In this document: in pieces, positions 1-6,537 of the stretch
Layout: every line of letters starts with the position of its first letter
Numbering within the stretch: position 1 is the stretch's first letter
Assembly: GCA_045604985.1 (NCBI GenBank)
Contig: JAZUPD010000006.1
Coordinates: 1 to 9,212, forward strand
Direction: 5' to 3'
Source: SIG710 sp045604985
GTDB lineage: Bacteria > Bacillota > Clostridia > Oscillospirales > CAG-272
DNA: 9,212 nucleotides
Program-made: the position numbers and the translations under genes
Notes under the pieces: generated by a model
Databases searched by the model: none
Seen by the model: only the letters and a program-made list of their open reading frames with translations
Told to the model about the DNA's origin: nothing

Positions 1-20
1 ATAACTAAAGGAGATAGAAT

Positions 21-887
21 ATGGAAAAGGTAGTGCTTGCCATTGACGTTGGCGGAACTAATGTTAAATCGGGACTTTTTGTAGGAAAACAGCTGGTCGG
101 TGGAACTCTTGACAGTGAGCCTGCAAATTCTTCGGGCAATCTTGAAGGGATCAAAAGCGGTTATCTTGCAATTATTCGCAGAGGCGTCAAAAATGCAGTA
201 AAAAACGGTCAAGTACTTGATGCTATTCATGTTGATATTCCGGCGCCGTTTGATTATGAAAATGGAATCAGTCATATGGAGCATAAGTATGTTTCGATAA
301 AGGACGTTCCGCTTCGTCCTTGGTTTGAGGAGGCAGCACCCGGTGTACCCGTCCGATTTATGCACGATTCTGCAGCGTTTATACAGGGGGCGGCCTGTGA
401 TGCTCCCGATTGCAAACGCATTGCGGGGGTTATGATAGGCACGGGCTTTGGATTTGGTATGATGATAGACGGCGAGCCTCTAAGGAAAGGGACGGGCGAG
501 CCACTTATTGAAAGGTATGATACTCCTTATATGGGGGAAATTGCAGAGGAATTCGTTTCACTCAGAGGTATCGAAAGACTTTACCGAGAGGAAAGCGGCG
601 GCAAGGTACTTTCTTGCCGTGATATAATCAACGGAGCGCTTGAAGGGGCGGAACTCTGTGTCAGAGCATACCGCAGAATGGCAAAGGTGATTGCAGATGT
701 TCTTGCGGAGCCGTTCAATGAATATAAAATCGAAGCACTTGTCCTTGGAGGGCAGATTTCGAGACCCTTTGATGCTTATTCCGATATACTTTGGGACGGA
801 CTTAAGACCGTCCCCACTCTTAGAAAGATTGTCAGGGCGTCAAATCTCGAGCTTGTCCATCTTCTCGGAACGGCGGTGGGGAAATGA
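21..887 (+). CDS. ROK-family sugar kinase, zinc-motif-less
   Basis: This 288-residue protein belongs to the ROK family of cytosolic sugar kinases and transcription factors, which use ATP to phosphorylate hexoses or hexosamines. The N-terminal phosphate-binding motif DVGGTN lies at residues 9-14. HDSAAF at 115-120 carries the likely catalytic Asp116, where most members have NDxN. GTGFGFG at 140-146 is the second phosphate loop, and LGGQIS at 242-247 lies in the C-terminal ATP-binding region. The GH...CxCGxxGC zinc motif typical of ROK kinases is absent: the sequence passes from TPYMGE straight into the AEEFVSLRGIER helix. The protein is therefore a little short for the family. The substrate cannot be told; glucose or allose kinase are possibilities. 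The ATG at 21 is preceded by AAAGGAGA at 7-14, which supports this start. The stop overlaps the next start (ATGA), so it is probably the first visible gene of an operon. Confidence 0.85.
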   Translation: MEKVVLAIDVGGTNVKSGLFVGKQLVGGTLDSEPANSSGNLEGIKSGYLAIIRRGVKNAVKNGQVLDAIHVDIPAPFDYENGISHMEHKYVSIKDVPLRPWFEEAAPGVPVRFMHDSAAFIQGAACDAPDCKRIAGVMIGTGFGFGMMIDGEPLRKGTGEPLIERYDTPYMGEIAEEFVSLRGIERLYREESGGKVLSCRDIINGALEGAELCVRAYRRMAKVIADVLAEPFNEYKIEALVLGGQISRPFDAYSDILWDGLKTVPTLRKIVRASNLELVHLLGTAVGK

Positions 888-2038
888 AAGACACAGTTAA
901 GCTATACGAAACCGATAGCCATTTGAGTGAGTTTTTTGCATCAGTGATCTCCTGTGAAAAGAACGGAGAAAAATATAGAGTCGTTCTCGATAAGACTGCA
1001 TTTTTCCCCGAGGGGGGCGGGCAGGAGGCTGATACGGGGTTTATCGGTGATTCTGCTGTTTTTGATGTGCAAATTTCCTCCGGCATTATCACCCATATAA
1101 CGGACAAGCCGCTCGTAGAGGGGCAGTCCTATAATTGTAAGCTCGACTTTGAAAAACGCTTCCGCAGAATGCAGAACCATTCTGGAGAACATATCGTTTC
1201 TGGGATCATACATAGGAACTTCGGCTTCGATAATGTAGGCTTTCATATGGGTCATGAGGATGTCACTCTCGATGTCAACGGAATACTTTCGGAAGATGAT
1301 ATCAGAGAGATCGAAATTCTTGCAAACAAGGTCGTTGCCGAAAATGTCCGTATCAACTGCGAATATCCGGATCCCGAAATCCTTAAAAATCTTGAATATA
1401 GAAGCAAGCTTGACCTTACGGAAAATATTAGAATAGTTACGATAGAAGGCTATGACGCCTGCGCCTGCTGTGCCCCTCATGTCGGGAGAACGGGCGAGAT
1501 CGGAATCATCAAGCTTCTCGATCACGAAAGAAACAAGGGCGGTACGAGGATACATATACTTTGCGGATTTGATGCGCTTTCCGATTATGATGCAAGATAC
1601 CATATGATAGCCGAGGCTGCAAAGTTGCTTTCAATAAAACAGGATAAGCTCGGCGAAGCACTGAAGAGACTTGAAGCTGAAATATCAGACCTTAAGCATA
1701 AGAACTACGAGCTTAGGAATGCTCTTTACGAATATAAAATTTCGGAGATAAAGGCAACGGATGGAAATATCTGTATCTTTGAAGAAGATACTTCCAAAAG
1801 CGATATGAGGAGACTTATGAATATCTGTATCTCGAGATGCCAGGGAATATGCGCCGTTTTCTGCGGAGATGATACAAAGGGATATACATTTGTGGCGTCA
1901 TCAAAGAATGCCGATCTGTGTGCGCTTGCTTCCGATATGCGTGAAAAGCTGTCTGCCAAGGGCGGCGGAAGTGCTGAAATGATTCAGGGCAGCGTTAAAT
2001 CAACAAAAGAAGAAATTAAAAAATATTTTGGAGTGTGA
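884..2038 (+). CDS. AlaX-L-type alanyl-tRNA editing hydrolase with DHHA1 domain
   Basis: This 384-residue protein resembles the editing half of alanyl-tRNA synthetase without the aminoacylation core. Such free-standing AlaX proteins hydrolyse Ser-tRNA(Ala) or Gly-tRNA(Ala) in the cytosol and so protect translation. An OB-like N-terminal part carries FPEGGGQ at 41-47. The zinc site is HxxxH (His99, His103) plus CxxxH (Cys195, His199, in CCAPH). A coiled-coil-like stretch follows at about 250-290. The C-terminal DHHA1 (C-Ala) domain ends with the glycine-rich GGGSAEMIQG at 360-369, equivalent to the GGGxxxxAQG motif of AlaRS. This layout is the long AlaX type. All four zinc ligands are present, so activity is expected. 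The start overlaps the previous stop by four bases, and the stop overlaps the region of the next start, which indicates translational coupling. The serine-versus-glycine specificity cannot be read from the sequence. Confidence 0.88.
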   Translation: MKDTVKLYETDSHLSEFFASVISCEKNGEKYRVVLDKTAFFPEGGGQEADTGFIGDSAVFDVQISSGIITHITDKPLVEGQSYNCKLDFEKRFRRMQNHSGEHIVSGIIHRNFGFDNVGFHMGHEDVTLDVNGILSEDDIREIEILANKVVAENVRINCEYPDPEILKNLEYRSKLDLTENIRIVTIEGYDACACCAPHVGRTGEIGIIKLLDHERNKGGTRIHILCGFDALSDYDARYHMIAEAAKLLSIKQDKLGEALKRLEAEISDLKHKNYELRNALYEYKISEIKATDGNICIFEEDTSKSDMRRLMNICISRCQGICAVFCGDDTKGYTFVASSKNADLCALASDMREKLSAKGGGSAEMIQGSVKSTKEEIKKYFGV

Positions 2039-2043
2039 GAGAA

Positions 2044-3267
2044 ATGAAAAAAAAGGTTCTTAGAAATTATGCGAAGCTCATAGCAACGATGGGCATAAAT
2101 GTAAGATATGATCAGGATGTAATAATAACTGCAGAGCTCGAACAGCCTGAGTTCGTTTATATGTTAGCAGAGGAATGCTATAAGGCAGGCGCAAGAAAGG
2201 TTACGGTAGATTTTGATTATCAGCCTCTCACAAGACTTGCTGTGAAATATCAGTCGCTTGAAACCCTCTCAAAGACCGAAAAATGGCAGAAAACCAAGCT
2301 TCAGCATCAGGTTGACACACTTCCCGCAAGAATTTATCTTGTAAGTGAAGATCCTGACGGTCTTTCGGGAATTGATCAAGAAAAATTCAGTCGAGCAATG
2401 GGAGCAAGAAAAAAGATTATAAAGCCTTTCCGCGATAAGATGGATAACAAATATCAGTGGTGCATTGCTGCTGTACCCGGTGCGAAATGGGCAAAACAGA
2501 TATTCCCCGGGGAAAGAACGAGCGTTGCTATGGAAAAGCTGTGGGAAGCCATCCTTGTGGCGTCGAGAGCAACAGAAGACCCAATTTCAGCATGGAAGCA
2601 GCATAATGAAGATCTTGCTAAGCGATGCAACTATCTTAATTCGCTGAATATCGAAAAGCTTCATTATACTTCATCAAATGGAACGGATTTCACAGTCGGA
2701 CTTATGCCGCTGAGCAAATTTGCAGGCGGCGGAGAATTTACACTCGGCGGTGACTATTATAACCCTAATATCCCCTCGGAGGAAGTTTTCACATCACCTG
2801 ATAAGTATACGGCAGAGGGCATCGTTTATTCCTCAAAGCCGCTTTCCTATAACGGCGAGCTTATAGAAAACTTCAGCATAAGGTTTGAAAAGGGAAGAGC
2901 TGTTGAGGTAACTGCCGAGAAAAATGAAGAGCTGCTTAAAAAGATGATAAGCATGGACGAGGGTGCAGCATATCTCGGAGAATGTGCACTTATCGCATAT
3001 GATTCACCGATCAACAACCTAGGAATAAAATTTTGCAACACACTCTTTGACGAAAACGCATCCTGTCACCTTGCACTTGGCAGAGGTTTTATGGAATGTA
3101 TCAAGGACTATGAAAAATATACGATGGAAGAATGTAAGAAAATGGGGCTTAACGATTCAATCATGCATGAGGACTTTATGATAGGATCAAAGGATCTTTC
3201 AATCGTTGCATATACGAGGGACGGCAAAACGGTTCAGATATTCGAGAAAGGAAACTGGGCATTCTGA
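2044..3267 (+). CDS. M29-family metallo-aminopeptidase
   Basis: This is a 407-residue cytosolic aminopeptidase of the AmpS/AmpT/PepS family (peptidase M29), which removes N-terminal residues with a two-metal centre. Metal-site segments are NIPSEEVFT (242-250, Glu246/Glu247), AYLGECAL (309-316, Glu313), ENASCHLALGRGF (337-349, His342) and IMHEDFMIG (373-381, His375 and Asp377). In the family's HxAxGxxY motif the final Tyr is thought to be catalytic, and here that position is Phe349. This is a real oddity if the alignment holds. The ATG at 2044 is preferred over the in-frame GTG at 2035, because GGAG at 2030-2033 sits 10 bases from the ATG but only one base from the GTG. The gene follows the AlaX stop by five bases and overlaps nrdG by one base (TGATG), so it is an internal operon member. 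Length fits the family, which is about 400-410 residues. Confidence 0.88.
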   Translation: MKKKVLRNYAKLIATMGINVRYDQDVIITAELEQPEFVYMLAEECYKAGARKVTVDFDYQPLTRLAVKYQSLETLSKTEKWQKTKLQHQVDTLPARIYLVSEDPDGLSGIDQEKFSRAMGARKKIIKPFRDKMDNKYQWCIAAVPGAKWAKQIFPGERTSVAMEKLWEAILVASRATEDPISAWKQHNEDLAKRCNYLNSLNIEKLHYTSSNGTDFTVGLMPLSKFAGGGEFTLGGDYYNPNIPSEEVFTSPDKYTAEGIVYSSKPLSYNGELIENFSIRFEKGRAVEVTAEKNEELLKKMISMDEGAAYLGECALIAYDSPINNLGIKFCNTLFDENASCHLALGRGFMECIKDYEKYTMEECKKMGLNDSIMHEDFMIGSKDLSIVAYTRDGKTVQIFEKGNWAF

Positions 3268-3956
3268 TGGTTATAAAAGGACTTCAAAAACTCACACTTC
3301 TAGATTATCCCGGACATCTTGCGTGTACGGTTTTCACTGGTGGTTGTAATTTTCGCTGTCCGTTTTGCCATAACGCTTCTCTTGTAACAGGCAAAAGCAA
3401 AGAGGAATATTCCGAGGATGATATATTTGAATTTTTGAAAAAGCGTCAGGGAACTCTTGAGGGCGTTGCAATAACCGGCGGTGAACCGCTTTTGCAGAGA
3501 GATATCGTGGATTTTGTTAAAAAGATCAAAGATATGGGATTCAAGGTGAAGCTTGATACGAACGGAAGTTTTCCCGAAAGGCTCAGTGAACTTATGAGGC
3601 TCGATCTTTTAGACTATGTTGCAATTGATGTTAAAAATTGCCTGAATAAATATTCGGAAACTGTGGGCAGACTCGGATATGACACCGAAAGGGTATGCGA
3701 GAGCATAGAGTTTTTGATGAATTCAAACGTTGATTATGAATTCAGAACCACTGTCGTTTCCGAGCTTCATACTCAGGATGATATAGAAAACATAGGTAAA
3801 TTGATTGCAGGAGCTAAGCGTTGGTATCTGCAAAATTTCGTTGATTCCGGTGACCTTATCTCTCCTGAAATGCATGGAATTGATAAGAAACTAATGAATC
3901 AATATATTGAAATCGCCCGAAAATATGTCCCAACAGCCGAAATCAGGGGTGTATAA
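3267..3956 (+). CDS. nrdG: Anaerobic ribonucleoside-triphosphate reductase activating protein, radical SAM
   Basis: This 229-residue radical SAM enzyme carries the cluster motif CxxxCxxC as CNFRCPFC (Cys27, Cys31, Cys34), followed by the SAM-binding GGEP at 71-74 and LDTNGSFP at 96-103. The opening MVIKGLQKLTLLDYPGHLAC and the length match the longer NrdG-like activases (the 'NrdG2' type). These transfer a hydrogen-abstracting 5'-deoxyadenosyl radical to a glycine of NrdD under anaerobic conditions. Related glycyl-radical activases (pyruvate formate-lyase activase) share these motifs, but nrdD begins 160 bases downstream and makes NrdD the likely client. The ATG at 3267 overlaps the previous stop by one base (TGATG). 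The nearest Shine-Dalgarno-like stretch, AAGGA at 3248-3252, is rather distant, so translation is probably coupled. The gene belongs to the upstream operon and not to the NrdR-controlled transcript that starts downstream. Confidence 0.88.
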   Translation: MVIKGLQKLTLLDYPGHLACTVFTGGCNFRCPFCHNASLVTGKSKEEYSEDDIFEFLKKRQGTLEGVAITGGEPLLQRDIVDFVKKIKDMGFKVKLDTNGSFPERLSELMRLDLLDYVAIDVKNCLNKYSETVGRLGYDTERVCESIEFLMNSNVDYEFRTTVVSELHTQDDIENIGKLIAGAKRWYLQNFVDSGDLISPEMHGIDKKLMNQYIEIARKYVPTAEIRGV

Positions 3957-3964
3957 TTATCCAA

Positions 3965-3980
3965 ACACAATATATAGCGT
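3965..3980 (+). promoter_or_regulatory. NrdR box 1 upstream of nrdD
   Basis: The 16 bases ACACAATATATAGCGT match the NrdR operator consensus as I recall it (ACACWATATATWGTGT) at 15 of 16 positions. NrdR is the nucleotide-sensing repressor of bacterial ribonucleotide reductase genes. The site starts nine bases after the nrdG stop and about 73 bases upstream of the promoter -35. Its near-perfect match and its place before an RNR gene make the call strong. Confidence 0.85.
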
Positions 3981-3996
3981 TCGCAAACTAAAATAG

Positions 3997-4012
3997 GCAC
4001 TATATGTGCTTA
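3997..4012 (+). promoter_or_regulatory. NrdR box 2, degenerate, 32 bases from box 1
   Basis: GCACTATATGTGCTTA matches the recalled consensus at about 10 of 16 positions. The left half (CACTATAT) is intact and the right half is poor; a GTGC occurs three bases too early. It starts exactly 32 bases after box 1, the roughly three-turn spacing usual for paired NrdR boxes, and this supports it more than the sequence match does. Confidence 0.6.
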
Positions 4013-4052
4013 TGCACAAAAATACAACAAATTATCTGTGAAATATTGCCAG

Positions 4053-4081
4053 TTGACATTTAGCACAAGATATGGTATAAT
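4053..4081 (+). promoter_or_regulatory. Consensus sigma-A promoter of nrdD
   Basis: TTGACA at 4053-4058 and TATAAT at 4076-4081 are both perfect matches to the housekeeping hexamers, with the ideal 17-base spacer. TGG at 4073-4075 just upstream of the -10 fits the extended -10 (TGn) element. The expected transcription start is near 4088, giving a leader of about 29 bases before the nrdD ATG. A promoter this strong needs a repressor if nrdD is to be controlled, which fits the NrdR-like boxes around it. Confidence 0.9.
4063..4078 (+). promoter_or_regulatory. Possible third NrdR-like box overlapping the promoter
   Basis: GCACAAGATATGGTAT matches the recalled NrdR consensus at 12 of 16 positions. 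It covers most of the -35/-10 spacer and the first three bases of the -10 hexamer. It begins 66 bases after box 2, about twice the box spacing. Binding here would block RNA polymerase directly. AT-rich sequence raises the chance of a spurious match, so this is tentative. Confidence 0.4.
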
Positions 4082-4116
4082 TTTCTCACTAACGAAAAAT
4101 AAAAACGGAGGAGATT

Positions 4117-6486
4117 ATGTACAGAGTTTTAAAAAGAGACAACAAGGTCGTAGATTTTGACCTTACGAAGATCAGCGGTGCTATTTCACAAGCATTCGAG
4201 GCACTTGAAAAGGAAACGAATGAAAATATTATTGATTTTCTCGCACTTAAGGTAACGGCGGATTTCACAGAAAAAATAAAGGATGGTCTTATCGCCGTTG
4301 AGGATATTCAGGATAGCGTTGAGTCTGTTCTTGTTCAGGCGGGTTATGCAGATGTCGCCAAGGCTTATATTCTTTATCGCCGTCAGCGTGAAAAGATGAG
4401 AAATATGAAATCTACCATTCTTGATTATAAAGACATAGTAGATAAATATGTAAATGTTTCCGATTGGCGTGTTAAGGAAAACTCAACAGTAACGTATTCC
4501 GTTGGAGGTCTTATTCTTTCTAACTCCGGTGCAATCACAGCCAACTATTGGCTTTCCGAAATCTATGATGACGAGATCGCAAATGCACATAGAAATGCTG
4601 ATATTCATATCCATGACCTTTCGATGCTTACAGGCTACTGTGCAGGCTGGTCCTTGCGTCAGCTTATCAAGGAAGGTCTCGGCGGTGTTGTAGGAAAGAT
4701 AACCTCCGCTCCCGCAAAGCACCTTGCAACTCTTTGCAACCAGATGGTAAACTTCCTTGGTATCATGCAGAACGAGTGGGCGGGCGCACAGGCATTTTCT
4801 TCCTTTGATACTTATCTTGCGCCTTTTGTTAAAATTGACAATCTTAATTACGATCAGGTCAAAAAGTGCATCGAGTCCTTTATTTACGGCGTAAATACTC
4901 CCTCTCGTTGGGGTACTCAGGCACCCTTCTCCAATATCACTCTTGACTGGACAGTTCCCGCCGACCTTGCAGAGCAGAACTGTATCATCGGTGGTAAAGA
5001 AGTCGACTTTAAATATAAAGATTGTAAGGCAGAGATGGATATGGTAAACCGTGCCTTCATCGAAACCATGATCGAGGGGGATGCAAACGGACGCGGATTC
5101 CAGTATCCTATTCCCACCTATTCGATCACACGCGATTTTGACTGGTCTGAAACCGAGAACAATAAGCTTCTCTTTGAAATGACCTCAAAATACGGTACGC
5201 CTTATTTTTCCAACTATGTAAACAGTGATATGGAGCCCAATGACGTTCGCAGTATGTGCTGCCGTCTCCGTCTCGACCTCCGTGAGCTTCGTAAAAAGTC
5301 GGGTGGTTTCTTCGGAAGTGGCGAGAGTACAGGTTCTGTGGGTGTTGTTACGATCAATATGCCTCGTATTGCTTATCTTTCTGCAGATAAAGAGGATTTC
5401 TACCGCCGTCTCGACCGTATTATGGATATCTCTGCCCGTTCTCTCAAGATCAAGAGGACCGTTATCACGAGACTCCTCAATGAAGGACTCTATCCTTATA
5501 CAAAGAGATATCTCGGAACGTTTGATAATCATTTTTCGACCATCGGTCTTGTTGGAATGAATGAGGTTGGTCTTAACGCTAAGTGGCTTCATGCAGATCT
5601 TACCCAAAAGGCTACTCAGGAATTTACGAAGGAGGTTCTCAACCATATGAGAGAACGCCTCTCCGACTATCAGGAGGAATACGGTGACCTCTATAACCTT
5701 GAGGCAACGCCCGCAGAGTCTACATCCTACCGTTTGGCAAAGCATGATGTCTCAAGATATCCGGATATAGTTACAGCAAATGAAAAAGGCGGAACTCCCT
5801 ATTATACAAACAGCTCACATCTTCCTGTTGGCTATACCGAGGACGTATTCACTGCTCTGGATATTCAGGACGAGCTGCAAACACTTTATACATCGGGTAC
5901 CGTTTTCCATGCATTCCTTGGCGAAAAACTGCCTGATTGGAAGGCTGCGGCTGATCTCGTTCGCAAAATCGCAACGAATTACAGACTTCCTTATTATTCC
6001 ATCTCGCCCACATATTCGATCTGTGTAGATCACGGATATATTCCCGGTGAGAAGTTTACTTGCTCCGAGTGCGGCAAGAACACTGAGGTATATAGCCGTA
6101 TCACAGGCTACTACCGTCCTGTTCAAAATTGGAATGACGGTAAGCTTCAGGAGTACAAGGAGCGTAAGGTTTATGACCTTATGAATTCCCATATGTCCGC
6201 AAACAGAGCGGAGATCATTGCGGCAAGCAAGGTTAAAAAACCTACCGTGAACGATCCGTTTGGACTTGACATACCGCTCTTGGTGACAACTAAGACCTGC
6301 CCCAACTGCAAGGTTGCAATTTCTATGCTTGAAAAGGCAGGAATTGCATATAATACAGTTCTTGCAGAGGATGTCAAGGATCTTGTTGAGCGCTATGATA
6401 TCAAGCAAGCGCCCACACTTATCGCCCGTAAGGACGAAAAGATCGAAATTCTAACAGGCGTTCCCGCAATTAAATCCTTTATCTAA
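4117..6486 (+). CDS. nrdD: Anaerobic (class III) ribonucleoside-triphosphate reductase with C-terminal redoxin domain
   Basis: This 789-residue glycyl-radical enzyme reduces ribonucleoside triphosphates to deoxyribonucleotides without oxygen. An ATP-cone allosteric domain occupies about 3-93. The barrel core has Cys175 (YCAGWSL) and the MCCR segment with Cys381/Cys382, the candidates for the active-site cysteines. The zinc site is Cys636, His639, Cys649, Cys652. The radical glycine is Gly664 in RITGYY. In TGSVGVVTIN the residue aligned with the formate-binding Asn of classical NrdD appears to be Ser407, which suggests a thiol reductant instead of formate. Residues from about 718 to 789 form a glutaredoxin/thioredoxin-like domain with CPNC (728-731) and the cis-proline motif QAPT (Pro766). 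This makes the protein longer than the roughly 700-residue standard enzyme. GGAGGAG at 4107-4113 supports the ATG at 4117. nrdG lies upstream, a flavoprotein reductase downstream. Confidence 0.95.
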   Translation: MYRVLKRDNKVVDFDLTKISGAISQAFEALEKETNENIIDFLALKVTADFTEKIKDGLIAVEDIQDSVESVLVQAGYADVAKAYILYRRQREKMRNMKSTILDYKDIVDKYVNVSDWRVKENSTVTYSVGGLILSNSGAITANYWLSEIYDDEIANAHRNADIHIHDLSMLTGYCAGWSLRQLIKEGLGGVVGKITSAPAKHLATLCNQMVNFLGIMQNEWAGAQAFSSFDTYLAPFVKIDNLNYDQVKKCIESFIYGVNTPSRWGTQAPFSNITLDWTVPADLAEQNCIIGGKEVDFKYKDCKAEMDMVNRAFIETMIEGDANGRGFQYPIPTYSITRDFDWSETENNKLLFEMTSKYGTPYFSNYVNSDMEPNDVRSMCCRLRLDLRELRKKSGGFFGSGESTGSVGVVTINMPRIAYLSADKEDFYRRLDRIMDISARSLKIKRTVITRLLNEGLYPYTKRYLGTFDNHFSTIGLVGMNEVGLNAKWLHADLTQKATQEFTKEVLNHMRERLSDYQEEYGDLYNLEATPAESTSYRLAKHDVSRYPDIVTANEKGGTPYYTNSSHLPVGYTEDVFTALDIQDELQTLYTSGTVFHAFLGEKLPDWKAAADLVRKIATNYRLPYYSISPTYSICVDHGYIPGEKFTCSECGKNTEVYSRITGYYRPVQNWNDGKLQEYKERKVYDLMNSHMSANRAEIIAASKVKKPTVNDPFGLDIPLLVTTKTCPNCKVAISMLEKAGIAYNTVLAEDVKDLVERYDIKQAPTLIARKDEKIEILTGVPAIKSFI
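6268..6483 (+). other. Fused glutaredoxin/thioredoxin-like domain of NrdD
   Basis: The last 72 or so codons of nrdD encode a compact redoxin: beta strand DIPLLVTTKT, active site CPNC (Cys728, Cys731), helix KVAISMLEKAG, second strand, an acidic helix EDVKDLVERYDI, the cis-proline loop QAPT (764-767), and a final strand and helix. Size and order fit NrdH-like or glutaredoxin-like proteins of 70-80 residues. A linker of about 25 residues (690-717) joins it to the radical domain. The same reading frame runs through with no stop, so this is a true fusion and not a separate gene. Confidence 0.85.
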
Positions 6487-6493
6487 AATACGC

Positions 6494-6526
6494 GGAGCAA
6501 CCGCATCTGCGGTTGCTCCTTTTATT
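6494..6526 (+). terminator. Rho-independent terminator after nrdD
   Basis: A 12-base-pair perfect inverted repeat (GGAGCAACCGCA at 6494-6505 against TGCGGTTGCTCC at 6508-6519) folds into a GC-rich hairpin, with a loop of two to four bases. TTTTATT follows at 6520-6526. It begins eight bases after the nrdD stop. The U tract is short and broken by one A, so termination may be partial. The hairpin ends just before the Shine-Dalgarno sequence of the next gene. Confidence 0.85.
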
Positions 6527-6537
6527 GAGGTTTAAAT

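Larger units (their letters stand above)
3957..4116 (+). promoter_or_regulatory. nrdG-nrdD intergenic control region
   Basis: This 160-base AT-rich gap holds two NrdR-box-like sites (3965-3980, 3997-4012), a third weaker site (4063-4078), a consensus promoter (4053-4081) and the nrdD ribosome binding site (GGAGGAG, 4107-4113, with five bases between GGAGG and the ATG). No terminator is visible after nrdG: the only hairpins are four-base-pair GCAC/GTGC arms near 3997-4017. Read-through from the upstream operon into nrdD is therefore possible. Confidence 0.8.

Noticed and set aside
941..1603. Long minus-strand open frame opposite the AlaX gene
   Set aside because: It has no recognisable domain and lies wholly opposite a clear AlaX gene with intact zinc motifs. 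It is a shadow of that gene's codon use.
2035..2043. GTG at 2035 as the aminopeptidase start, overlapping the AlaX stop
   Set aside because: The only Shine-Dalgarno (GGAG, 2030-2033) is one base away from it but 10 bases from the ATG at 2044, which opens with a family-like N-terminus.
3952..3957. TATAAT over the nrdG stop as a second -10 element
   Set aside because: No -35-like hexamer sits 16-18 bases upstream and no correctly placed TGn extension is present, whereas a perfect promoter exists at 4053-4081.
5185..6408. Long minus-strand open frames opposite nrdD
   Set aside because: They show no motifs or plausible starts with ribosome sites, and all are antisense to conserved NrdD core sequence.
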